From contig DCBH01000017.1 of NCBI GenBank assembly GCA_002313415.1, positions 3,412 to 14,889 on the forward strand: a stretch of 11,478 bases of DNA. The letters are read 5' to 3'. Numbering within the stretch: position 1 is the stretch's first letter; every line of letters begins with the position of its first letter. This document shows, piece by piece, positions 1 to 5,936 of the stretch. The translations under genes and the position numbers were made by a program. The notes below the pieces were generated by a model, which saw only the letters and a program-made list of their open reading frames with translations, ran no database searches and was not told where the DNA came from. Origin of the DNA: Flavobacteriales bacterium UBA1112 (lineage in GTDB: Bacteria; Bacteroidota; Bacteroidia; Flavobacteriales_D; Sanyastnellaceae).

Positions 1-71
1 CGACTGGATACCTGACAGAGGAGGAATACGATGCTTGGGTTATCCCAGCCAACATGGTTGGTCGGCACTGA
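1..71 (+). CDS. fumC: Class II fumarate hydratase, C-terminal end (partial)
   Basis: Only the 3' end of this gene is in the window. The reading frame starting at base 3 runs 22 codons to a TGA at 69-71 and encodes TGYLTEEEYDAWVIPANMVG followed by RH. This resembles the extreme C-terminus of class II fumarases, where a Gly-Tyr-Leu-(Ser/Thr)-Glu-x-Glu-(Phe/Tyr)-Asp-x-Trp-Val-x-Pro-x-x-Met-Val-Gly pattern closes the protein; E. coli FumC ends in a very similar way. Aspartate ammonia-lyase belongs to the same superfamily but its tail differs, so fumarase is preferred. The enzyme interconverts fumarate and L-malate in the cytoplasmic TCA cycle. The gene converges on the mannose-1-phosphate guanylyltransferase gene, with 33 bases between the two stop codons. 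The active site lies outside the window, so the call rests on the tail alone. Confidence 0.72.
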   Translation, partial: TGYLTEEEYDAWVIPANMVGRH

Positions 72-74
72 TGG

Positions 75-95
75 AACGCTTTCGGACGAAGTGTT
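75..95 (+). terminator. Hairpin between convergent stop codons (weak terminator candidate)
   Basis: AACGCTT (75-81) can pair with AAGTGTT (89-95) around a 7-base loop, giving a 7-pair stem with one G-U pair in the plus-strand transcript. On the minus strand the same position becomes an A-C mismatch, so the structure favours the fumC transcript. No clear T-run follows. It may slow or end fumC transcription before the opposing gene, but this is inferred from pairing only. Confidence 0.28.
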
Positions 96-104
96 GTCAG
101 TTGG

Positions 105-1202
105 TTACACCAACGGCTCGCCATCGTTTCGCTTGAGATCTCCCACGAAATCCTTGATCCATTGTTCATCGGAGGCTGGGCAGATCATCAAAGCATGAGG
201 AGTGTCCACCACAATAAAACCTTCGAGGCCCTTCAGGGCGACCAGTTTCTGTGTCCCCTCAATGGTCTGAGGTGTCCCCATCACGAGATTTTCTCTGGAT
301 TCTACGGCACGCAACCTGACGTGCGCTGAGGCGTTGCCACTGTCGTCTTTGTCCAGTTTGTTTTTGAGACTGCCCCAGGTCCCCAAATCGCTCCACCCGA
401 TGTCACAGAGGACGACCTGCACTTGAGAGGCTTTTTCCATGATGCCGTAATCAATGCTGATGTTCTCACAATTGCCATACACCGCGCTGAGCTCTGTGGC
501 TTGGGTTAAATCAGCCTCTGTGAACTCGGCAAGCATGTCGGGCAGATGTGCTTCGAAGGCAGCTTGGATGTTGCTTAAAGACCAAATGAAAATCCCACTG
601 TTCCAACAAAACTCTTCGGAGGCAAGAAATGTCTCAGCCGTGGCCAAGTCCGGTTTTTCCGTGAACGTCTTTACTGGTCGAATCTCGGGCCTTTGCTCGT
701 CTTTAGGCTCTTCATATTGGATGTAGCCGTAGCCTGTATCGGGACGCGTTGGTTGAATTCCTAAAGTCACCAGACTGGAGGTGTTGCGGGTGGTATCAAG
801 TGCGACGCGACACACATCGATAAACCCTGACTCATCTAAAATCAGATGGTCTGAAGGGGCCACCACGACTGAGGCCAGAGGGTCTCGAGATGCAATGACG
901 GCGTTGGCGTAAGCAATGCACGGTGCTGTGTTGCGCATGAAGGGCTCGCACAAGATGTTGTCTTCAGGCATCTCGGGCAAATGAGATGTCACTTGACTGC
1001 GATAGCGCGCATTGGTGACCACCAAAATGTTTTCGGCGGGAACAAGTTTTTCCAGACGGTCAAATGTCATGCGAATCAAGGATCGCCCTGTCCCCAAGAT
1101 GTCCAAAAACTGCTTGGGGTTTTCGCTTCGTGACATAGGCCAAAATCGAGATCCGATGCCTCCCGCCATGATGACGGCGTACGTATGTGCTTCGTGGGCC
1201 AT
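105..1202 (-). CDS. manC: Mannose-1-phosphate guanylyltransferase (GDP-mannose pyrophosphorylase)
   Basis: A 365-residue cytoplasmic enzyme predicted to make GDP-mannose and diphosphate from GTP and mannose-1-phosphate, supplying mannose and fucose-type sugars for surface polysaccharide and glycosylation. The nucleotidyltransferase signature AGGIGSRFWPMSR followed by PKQF lies at residues 13-32. PSDHL at 116-120 carries the metal-binding Asp. TFTEKP (179-184), WNSGIF (200-205), DYGIMEK (251-257) and GWSDLGTW (269-276) are the expected sugar-phosphate and active-site blocks. The protein ends soon after the left-handed helix region and has no C-terminal phosphomannose isomerase cupin, so it is the short monofunctional form rather than the bifunctional ManC/AlgA of about 480 residues. 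The ATG start leaves ten residues before the first strand, as is usual. It lies 4 bases downstream of the small lipoprotein gene and is probably co-transcribed with it. Confidence 0.95.
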   Translation of the reverse strand: MAHEAHTYAVIMAGGIGSRFWPMSRSENPKQFLDILGTGRSLIRMTFDRLEKLVPAENILVVTNARYRSQVTSHLPEMPEDNILCEPFMRNTAPCIAYANAVIASRDPLASVVVAPSDHLILDESGFIDVCRVALDTTRNTSSLVTLGIQPTRPDTGYGYIQYEEPKDEQRPEIRPVKTFTEKPDLATAETFLASEEFCWNSGIFIWSLSNIQAAFEAHLPDMLAEFTEADLTQATELSAVYGNCENISIDYGIMEKASQVQVVLCDIGWSDLGTWGSLKNKLDKDDSGNASAHVRLRAVESRENLVMGTPQTIEGTQKLVALKGLEGFIVVDTPHALMICPASDEQWIKDFVGDLKRNDGEPLV

Positions 1203-1206
1203 TGGG

Positions 1207-1353
1207 TTAGCTTGGAGGTTGTGAAGGGACTGACCACTCGGGGCAGGTAGGGCATCTGCCTTTGGAGGCTTTGGTCGTTTTGCAACTTGACACAGCCAAT
1301 GTCAGGCCCACAGCCATCAATATCACAATAGGCCCAATTCCTTTTTGGTTCAT
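1207..1353 (-). CDS. Small lipoprotein with CPTCP motif
   Basis: A 48-residue protein that reads as a complete small lipoprotein. It has a short basic N-terminus (MNQKG), a hydrophobic stretch at residues 6-20, and a lipobox VSSC whose Cys24 would be lipidated and become the mature N-terminus. The mature part has only 25 residues and contains RCPTCPEW, a C-x-x-C pair at Cys34 and Cys37, then a Ser/Pro-rich end. The ATG at 1351-1353 is chosen because it places the signal peptide correctly; a longer in-frame start at 1452 would run antisense through the mlaE start and add a non-signal-like extension. Very small lipoproteins ending in a CPxCPxW motif recur in Bacteroidota, but I know of no assigned function. 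The residues after Cys24 (KTTK) lack the acidic surface-export signal known in this phylum, so a periplasm-facing position is more likely. It stops 4 bases before the guanylyltransferase start. Confidence 0.75.
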   Translation of the reverse strand: MNQKGIGPIVILMAVGLTLAVSSCKTTKASKGRCPTCPEWSVPSQPPS

Positions 1354-1383
1354 GGCCGTGAAGTTAGCTTGTACCTTCGTCCC

Positions 1384-2121
1384 ATGAGTTTGTTCTTCCA
1401 CATTGGTCGCTATGCCTCGTTCATGAAAAGCGTGATGCGCCTTCCGGAGCAAGGCTCAGTGTTCCGCAAGCTTTTGGTGGAGGAAATGAACGCCATTGGG
1501 TTGCAAAGCCTGGGCATTGTGGCTTTGTTGAGTGTTTTCATGGGCGCGGTCATTTGCATTCAAACGGCTCACCAAATCGGCGGTTGGATTCCCGTGTACA
1601 CCATTGGCTTCACCGTACGTCAGACCATGATTTTGGAATTTAGCCCCACGCTTATTCCCGTGATTTTGGCTGGAAAAGTGGGGTCCAACATCGCCTCTCA
1701 GCTCGGGACGATGCGCGTCACGGAACAAATTGATGCCCTAGAAATTATGGGCGTAAACAGTGCGGGACATCTGGTGTTGCCCAAGGTGATAGCCTCACTT
1801 ACTTGCATTCCATTCCTGGTCATCATTAGCATGGTCCTGGGCATTGGTGCGGGATTGTGGGTCGGGGTATCCACGGGAGTGAGCTCCGCCGCAGATTTCA
1901 AATATGGAATGCAAATCGATTTCAATTCGTTTGATGTGACCTATGCGCTACTCAAAACATGTGTGTTTGCCTTAATCATCAGTTCAGTGAGTGCATACCA
2001 TGGGTATTTCACTTCGGGCGGTGCTCTTGAGGTGGGACGAAGCAGCACCAAGGCCGTAGTGTACGCCGTGGTGATTGTGATGGTGGCCAATTTGTTGTTG
2101 ACTCAAATGCTTCTTGGATAA
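1384..2121 (+). CDS. mlaE: MlaE-type ABC transporter permease (MCE lipid transport)
   Basis: A 245-residue inner-membrane protein of the MlaE/YrbE permease family, which with the MlaF ATPase and MCE proteins moves phospholipids between the inner and outer membranes. An N-terminal amphipathic segment (residues 1-35) precedes hydrophobic segments near 41-62, 84-102, 135-163, 187-205 and 224-243. The conserved family block EFSPTLIPVILAGKVGS (85-101) is followed by GTMRVTEQIDALEIMG (108-123); the EQIDALE stretch is the cytoplasmic coupling helix that contacts the ATPase. GYFTSGGALEVG near 207-218 is also typical. The ATG at 1384 is preferred over an in-frame TTG at 1345 because it gives the usual N-terminus and does not run across the opposite gene's start. 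mlaF begins 11 bases after the stop. No MCE gene (mlaD) is present in the window. Confidence 0.93.
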   Translation: MSLFFHIGRYASFMKSVMRLPEQGSVFRKLLVEEMNAIGLQSLGIVALLSVFMGAVICIQTAHQIGGWIPVYTIGFTVRQTMILEFSPTLIPVILAGKVGSNIASQLGTMRVTEQIDALEIMGVNSAGHLVLPKVIASLTCIPFLVIISMVLGIGAGLWVGVSTGVSSAADFKYGMQIDFNSFDVTYALLKTCVFALIISSVSAYHGYFTSGGALEVGRSSTKAVVYAVVIVMVANLLLTQMLLG

Positions 2122-2132
2122 CTCAAGCTGTC

Positions 2133-2888
2133 ATGATTGAGATTCACCAAGTGTCGAAGTCTTTTGGAGCACAAACCGTGTTGCAAGATGTTTCTGCACA
2201 ATTTCACCCGGGAAAAGTCAACTTCATCATCGGCCGGAGTGGTTCTGGGAAGAGCGTGATGACCAAATGCACGGTAGGCTTGTTGGAGCCAGATGAGGGT
2301 CACGTCACCTTCGACGGGCGCAATTTTACCAACATGGATCGCCGTGGTCGCAAAGCTGTGCGCCAGGAAATAGGGATGCTTTTTCAAGGCAGCGCACTTT
2401 TTGACAGCATGACAGTGGGCGAAAATGTGCTGTTTCCGCTGCGCATGTTCAGCGACTTGACTGAATCACAAATGCGCGAAAGGGCTGCATTTTGTCTCGA
2501 GCGCGTCGAGTTGAATCACGCCACCGACAAGTTCCCTTCGGAGTTGAGTGGCGGCATGCAAAAGCGAGTTGGCATAGCCCGTGCCATTTCGATGAATCCA
2601 AAGTACCTTTTTTGTGACGAACCCAATTCGGGTTTAGATCCTCAAACAGCCATTGTCATTGACAAATTGATTGTCGACTTGACTTGCGAATTCAACATGA
2701 CGACCGTGGTGGTATCTCACGACATGAATAGCGTGATGGAAGCCTCTGATTTCATTCACTTTGTGCATGAGGGTCGAATTGCCTGGAATGGTGAAACGTC
2801 CGAGTTGGTGACTGCAAAGAATGAGGCACTCAGCGAGTTCATCTATGCATCCAAAATCATGCGCGAGCTTCGCAAAACCAGGTCTTAA
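2133..2888 (+). CDS. mlaF: MlaF-type ABC transporter ATP-binding protein
   Basis: A 251-residue cytoplasmic ATPase that should pair with the adjacent MlaE permease and drive lipid transport by ATP hydrolysis. All nucleotide-binding elements are visible: Walker A GRSGSGKS (34-41), Q-loop MLFQGSALFDSMTVGENV (82-99), ABC signature LSGGMQKR (138-145), Walker B YLFCDE (158-163), D-loop GLDP (167-170) and the switch His196 in VVVSHDMNS. The GSALFDSMTV segment after the Q-loop is typical of MlaF rather than of other ABC ATPases. The usual DEPTSGLDP reads DEPNSGLDP here, a variant I associate with Bacteroidota members. The start has no Shine-Dalgarno sequence and sits 11 bases after mlaE, so the two are almost certainly one transcript. 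A 202-base gap follows before acpP. Confidence 0.95.
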   Translation: MIEIHQVSKSFGAQTVLQDVSAQFHPGKVNFIIGRSGSGKSVMTKCTVGLLEPDEGHVTFDGRNFTNMDRRGRKAVRQEIGMLFQGSALFDSMTVGENVLFPLRMFSDLTESQMRERAAFCLERVELNHATDKFPSELSGGMQKRVGIARAISMNPKYLFCDEPNSGLDPQTAIVIDKLIVDLTCEFNMTTVVVSHDMNSVMEASDFIHFVHEGRIAWNGETSELVTAKNEALSEFIYASKIMRELRKTRS

Positions 2889-2894
2889 ATTCAG

Positions 2895-2915
2895 TTGGCT
2901 TGCCAGGGTTTTTTT
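2895..2915 (+). terminator. Weak hairpin plus T-run after mlaF (terminator candidate)
   Basis: Just after the mlaF stop, TTGG (2895-2898) can pair with CCAG (2903-2906) around a 4-base loop, using one T-G wobble, and a run of seven T follows at 2909-2915. The stem is short, so efficiency is doubtful, but position and T-run fit an intrinsic terminator for mlaEF. Confidence 0.3.
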
Positions 2916-2968
2916 GAAGTTGTGACAGCACAACGGGCATCGATGAACGGAGTTTTTTCATCAACGAC

Positions 2969-2992
2969 AAAACGGCTGCTTTGCTCCGTTTT
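2969..2992 (+). terminator. Hairpin ending in T4 (second terminator candidate)
   Basis: AAAACGG (2969-2975) pairs perfectly with CCGTTTT (2986-2992). Two further GC pairs are possible inside the loop. A stem with A on the left arm and T on the right is typical of bidirectional terminators. A smaller stem, GATGAA (2942-2947) with TTCATC (2957-2962), lies just upstream. Together they may insulate acpP from mlaEF transcription. Confidence 0.4.
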
Positions 2993-3000
2993 CCTTGTAA

Positions 3001-3090
3001 AAACGTTTAAAAGTTTCAAACAAGAACGCGAGGCGCTCTAAGCATACTGTTATTTTGCGCCCGAATTCAATTGAATACAACCTACATATC
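3001..3090 (+). promoter_or_regulatory. acpP upstream region with palindromes and a weak -7-like box
   Basis: The 98 bases before acpP are AT-rich and hold several small symmetric sequences: AAACGTTT (3001-3008), GTTTCAAAC (3013-3021) and a 12-base perfect palindrome ATTCAATTGAAT (3065-3076). TATTTTG at 3051-3057 resembles the Bacteroidota -7 element TAnnTTTG but is one base short, and no TTG-type -33 element sits at the normal distance. This is the likely promoter region for the fatty acid/RNase III cluster, because hairpins separate it from mlaF. The exact start site cannot be fixed by eye. The acpP ATG has no Shine-Dalgarno sequence, only an A-rich leader. Confidence 0.35.
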
Positions 3091-3324
3091 ATGTCTGATA
3101 TCCAAGAAAAAGTGACCGCGATCATCGTGGACAAACTCGGCGTTGACGCCGGAGAGGTGAGTACTGAGGCCTCGTTCACGAATGATTTGGGAGCTGATTC
3201 CCTCGACACCGTGGAACTCATCATGGAATTTGAAAAGGAATTCAACATTGCCATTCCTGACGACCAAGCTGAGAAAATCAGCACCGTGGGTCAAGCGGTC
3301 GATTACATTTCGCAGAACACCTGA
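3091..3324 (+). CDS. acpP: Acyl carrier protein
   Basis: A 77-residue acidic protein with the classic ACP pattern. Its DLGADSLDTVEL block at residues 32-43 carries Ser37, the site where 4'-phosphopantetheine is attached; acyl chains ride on this arm through fatty acid synthesis. The four-helix outline fits: helix I 3-16, helix II 37-51 (DTVELIMEFEKEFNI), IPDDQAEKISTVG leading into helix IV 66-75. The length matches the usual 75-80 residues. The ATG at 3091 is chosen because it gives the standard MSDIxxKV start; upstream in-frame codons would add 12 residues with no family support. The partner condensing enzyme gene fabF follows 43 bases later, as in most Bacteroidota. Confidence 0.97.
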   Translation: MSDIQEKVTAIIVDKLGVDAGEVSTEASFTNDLGADSLDTVELIMEFEKEFNIAIPDDQAEKISTVGQAVDYISQNT

Positions 3325-3367
3325 TTTGGTAGTTGGCGCTCGCTGAACCCATTTAGTTTTTGAGGTC

Positions 3368-4624
3368 GTGGAACTTCGTCGTGTAGCTGTTACGGGATTG
3401 GGGGCGCTTACGCCCCTGGGCAATGATGTTCAAACGTTTTGGTCCAATGCGATTCAAGGCGTGAGTGGAGCCGCGCCCATCACCCGTTTTGATGCCAGCA
3501 AATTCAAGACCCAATTTGCGTGTGAAGTCAAGGATTTTGACCCCTCCGACCGGATCCACAGAAAGGATTCACGGAAGATGGACTTGTTCACCCAGTATGC
3601 CGTTGTTACAGCGGAGATGGCACTCGAAGACGCCGGGCTCTCTGTGGAACGTGGGAACCTCGACCCCGACAGGGCAGGGGTGATATGGGGATCTGGGATT
3701 GGGGGGTTCCAAACCTTCATGCACGAGGCAAAAAACTTCTATACAGGAGACGGTACCCCGAGATTTTCTCCCTTCTTCATTCCAATGCTCATTACCGACA
3801 TCGCGCCGGGACACATTAGCATCAGAAACAATTTACGGGGGCCCAATTACGCAACTGTTTCGGCTTGCGCAAGCTCTACGCATGCCCTCATCGATGCCTT
3901 CAACACCATACGTTTGGGCAAAGCGGATGTTGTGGTCACCGGGGGATCTGAAGCTGCAGTGACAGAAGGAGGGATTGGCGGTTTCAGTGCCTTGAAGGCA
4001 CTGTCTACTAGAAATGATGACCCAGCCCGAGCTTCGCGTCCTTTTGACGCCACAAGAGATGGTTTTGTGCTCGGTGAGGGTGGAGGAGGCATCATCCTCG
4101 AAGAGTTAGAGCACGCCAAGGCTCGCGGCGCCAAGATTTACTGCGAAATGGTGGGTGGTGGCATGACAGCAGATGCACATCACATCACCGCACCACATCC
4201 AGAAGGTTATGGCGCACGTAACGTGATGAAGAATGCTCTGGATGACGCAGATTTGACCCCGGAAGACATTGATTACGTCAATGTTCATGGAACATCAACA
4301 CCTCTCGGAGATGTGGCGGAGGTCAAGGCCATCCAACAGGTGTTTGGAGATGCAGCATACGACCTCAACATCAGTTCGACGAAGAGCATGACAGGTCATT
4401 TGCTGGGTGCGGCAGGTGCGGTAGAAGCGATGGCCTGCATCATGGCCATTGTGGACCAAATCGTACCTCCAACCATCAATCACGAACACCAGGACGAGGC
4501 GCTTGACAACAAGCTGAATTTCACACTGAATCAAGCTGAAAAGCGTGAAGTTCGCGCCGCATTGAGCAACACCTTTGGCTTCGGAGGACACAACGCTTCC
4601 GTGGTGTTTAAAGCCCTTTCATGA
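3368..4624 (+). CDS. fabF: Beta-ketoacyl-[ACP] synthase II
   Basis: A 418-residue cytoplasmic condensing enzyme that elongates acyl-ACP with malonyl-ACP, releasing CO2, in type II fatty acid synthesis. The catalytic triad is intact: Cys167 in VSACASSTHA, His307 in VNVHGTSTPLGD, and His344 in KSMTGHLLGAAGAVEA, with the supporting Lys339. The C-terminal Gly-rich gating loop NTFGFGGHN lies at 401-409. The length is right for FabF (about 410-420), and the pattern fits KAS II better than KAS I. Translation begins at GTG 3368, since no ATG lies in frame near the N-terminus and VAVTGLGALTPLG follows at residues 6-18 as expected. The TGA stop overlaps the rnc ATG (ATGA, 4621-4624), suggesting translational coupling. 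Confidence 0.97.
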   Translation: MELRRVAVTGLGALTPLGNDVQTFWSNAIQGVSGAAPITRFDASKFKTQFACEVKDFDPSDRIHRKDSRKMDLFTQYAVVTAEMALEDAGLSVERGNLDPDRAGVIWGSGIGGFQTFMHEAKNFYTGDGTPRFSPFFIPMLITDIAPGHISIRNNLRGPNYATVSACASSTHALIDAFNTIRLGKADVVVTGGSEAAVTEGGIGGFSALKALSTRNDDPARASRPFDATRDGFVLGEGGGGIILEELEHAKARGAKIYCEMVGGGMTADAHHITAPHPEGYGARNVMKNALDDADLTPEDIDYVNVHGTSTPLGDVAEVKAIQQVFGDAAYDLNISSTKSMTGHLLGAAGAVEAMACIMAIVDQIVPPTINHEHQDEALDNKLNFTLNQAEKREVRAALSNTFGFGGHNASVVFKALS

Positions 4625-5517
4625 TTCGGTTTTGGCAACGATTGAATCGGGCCACTCAACAGGGCCCGGATGTGGATGTTCGTACCCTTGTTCGACGGGA
4701 GTTTGGTCTCCGAATAGGTCAGCGCAGTGCATATGATGAGGCGTTGACACATTCCTCAATGCTCGACGGTGACAAAACTGGTTTGAAAAGCAACGAACGC
4801 CTTGAATTTTTGGGAGATGTCGTGTTGGACATGACCATGGCGAATTACCTCTATCGAACATTTCCTGAAGCGCAAGAAGGAGAATTGACCAAGCGAAAGA
4901 GTCGGATTGTGAATCGAAAAAATTTGAATCTGCTCGGGAAGAACATGGGTTTGAACCACTTGATTCAGGCCAAAATGCGCAGGGAAGACATCCACGATTC
5001 CATGGTTGGGAACGCGCTAGAGGCCCTGATTGGAGCCATGTACCTCGATCATGGCTTCAAAAAAACGCAGCGGGCAGTGTTGCTCATGCTCAAGCACTAC
5101 GGATTAGATGAGCAAGTGAATGAGACACATGATTTTAAAAGTCAACTGCACCAATGGGCAACCAAACGGAAGAAGAAGCTCGTCTTTGAGGTGTTGAAAG
5201 ATGACGATACTGCAGGGGAGGAGCGTTACGAAATTGCAGCGAAGGTCAATGGAGATGTTTACGGTACCGGCATTGGGCGTTCCAAAAAATTGGCGGAGCA
5301 CGAAGCGGCACGCCGGGCATGGAGAAAGGTGTTTGATCGCAGAGTTTCGTCAGGAGGAAACCTCAAGGCTCGCTCGACGAAAGAGTCTAAAATTGAAAAA
5401 CCGAACCGTTCGCGTCGCCGCCGTCCTTCTCGGTCCAAGGGTGAATCGTCCTCCAAAAATGCAATTCGCGGCCAAAATGATGGCCGTGATAGCCACGCGC
5501 ACAACGAATCTGTATGA
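4621..5517 (+). CDS. rnc: Ribonuclease III with long basic C-terminal tail
   Basis: A 298-residue double-strand-specific endoribonuclease, expected to process rRNA precursors and structured mRNAs. The RNase III signature NERLEFLGDVVLD (58-70) supplies Glu59, Glu62 and Asp66. The second metal-site helix reads GNALEALIGAMYLD (130-143): Glu134 is present, but residue 131 is Asn where E. coli has the conserved Asp114. A double-stranded RNA-binding domain spans about 171-238 (DFKSQLHQWATKRKKK to SKKLAEHEAARRAW). The last 59 residues are low-complexity and rich in Arg, Lys and Ser (RSRRRRPSRSKG at 263-274), making the protein longer than E. coli RNase III (226) by a tail likely to be disordered and RNA-binding. 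The gene overlaps fabF by ATGA at its start and the next gene by ATGA at its end. Confidence 0.95.
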   Translation: MIRFWQRLNRATQQGPDVDVRTLVRREFGLRIGQRSAYDEALTHSSMLDGDKTGLKSNERLEFLGDVVLDMTMANYLYRTFPEAQEGELTKRKSRIVNRKNLNLLGKNMGLNHLIQAKMRREDIHDSMVGNALEALIGAMYLDHGFKKTQRAVLLMLKHYGLDEQVNETHDFKSQLHQWATKRKKKLVFEVLKDDDTAGEERYEIAAKVNGDVYGTGIGRSKKLAEHEAARRAWRKVFDRRVSSGGNLKARSTKESKIEKPNRSRRRRPSRSKGESSSKNAIRGQNDGRDSHAHNESV

Positions 5518-5936
5518 ACCCCACGCTTCACACGCTCGAATGGGAATACACGCCGGACTACGAATTGTTGGGAGTAAGTTCGGGCGCAGGATGTCACCGG
5601 CTCGCGTGGTCCATGAATCGTGCCTTTGGATGGGAGCTTACATGTGATCAGGACGTGGTTGTCAGTCAAGGCAAGAAAGAAGATACCGTGCATCCGTCCA
5701 TGAGATATGTTGATGAAGAGGGGGGAATTTCAGTCACACTGGTATTGAATCGCCTCCCTGAAGGCATGTTGGCGGCTGGAGCGTCTGGCCTCGATTTTCT
5801 TGTCATGGTCAACCACCATGAGCTCGCCGCTCATGAGGTCATTGCCAGGTTACGGACACTGCCTGAAGTGGCTTTTGTAACCGCGCTGGATCCTGAAGAA
5901 TGTGGTGCCATGGAACCACTCACCATCTTTGATTAG
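5514..5936 (+). CDS. IPExxxVDY-family protein (function unknown)
   Basis: A 140-residue, probably cytoplasmic protein with no signal peptide or membrane segment. Its position between rnc and pyk is where Bacteroidota carry the IPExxxVDY-family protein, whose role is unknown. Family resemblance is visible but weak: an N-terminal LEWEYTPDYELLGVSS (8-23), HRLAWSMNRAFGWEL (28-42) matching the usual 'yrLaw.lN..l...L' block, a GLDFLVMV strand (92-99) in place of VDYFLxx, and a closing LRTLPEVAFVTALDPE (113-128) before a final LTIF. The name-giving IPE-x3-VDY motif is not preserved. It starts inside the rnc stop (ATGA, 5514-5517), so its translation is probably coupled to RNase III. I assign the family mainly from gene order and these blocks, and give no biochemical function. 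Confidence 0.72.
   Translation: MNPTLHTLEWEYTPDYELLGVSSGAGCHRLAWSMNRAFGWELTCDQDVVVSQGKKEDTVHPSMRYVDEEGGISVTLVLNRLPEGMLAAGASGLDFLVMVNHHELAAHEVIARLRTLPEVAFVTALDPEECGAMEPLTIFD

Noticed and set aside
1354..1452. Extended 81-residue start for the small lipoprotein
   Set aside because: The extra 33 residues overlap the mlaE start on the opposite strand and would bury the signal peptide in the middle of the protein; ATG 1351-1353 gives a normal lipoprotein.
3051..3057. TATTTTG as a firm acpP promoter
   Set aside because: It is one base short of TAnnTTTG and has no TTG-type partner at the usual distance, so it is kept only as a weak candidate within the upstream region.
5011..5013. RNase III as a catalytically dead paralogue
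   Set aside because: All other acidic active-site residues and the full dsRBD are present and the gene sits in its conserved location, so loss of activity is not supported by one Asp-to-Asn change.
5201..5693. Open frames of 148 (+) and 144 (-) codons across the rnc 3' end
   Set aside because: The plus frame is a shifted reading of the dsRBD and basic tail, and the minus frame is its antisense; neither has motifs, and the frame with family motifs is rnc itself.
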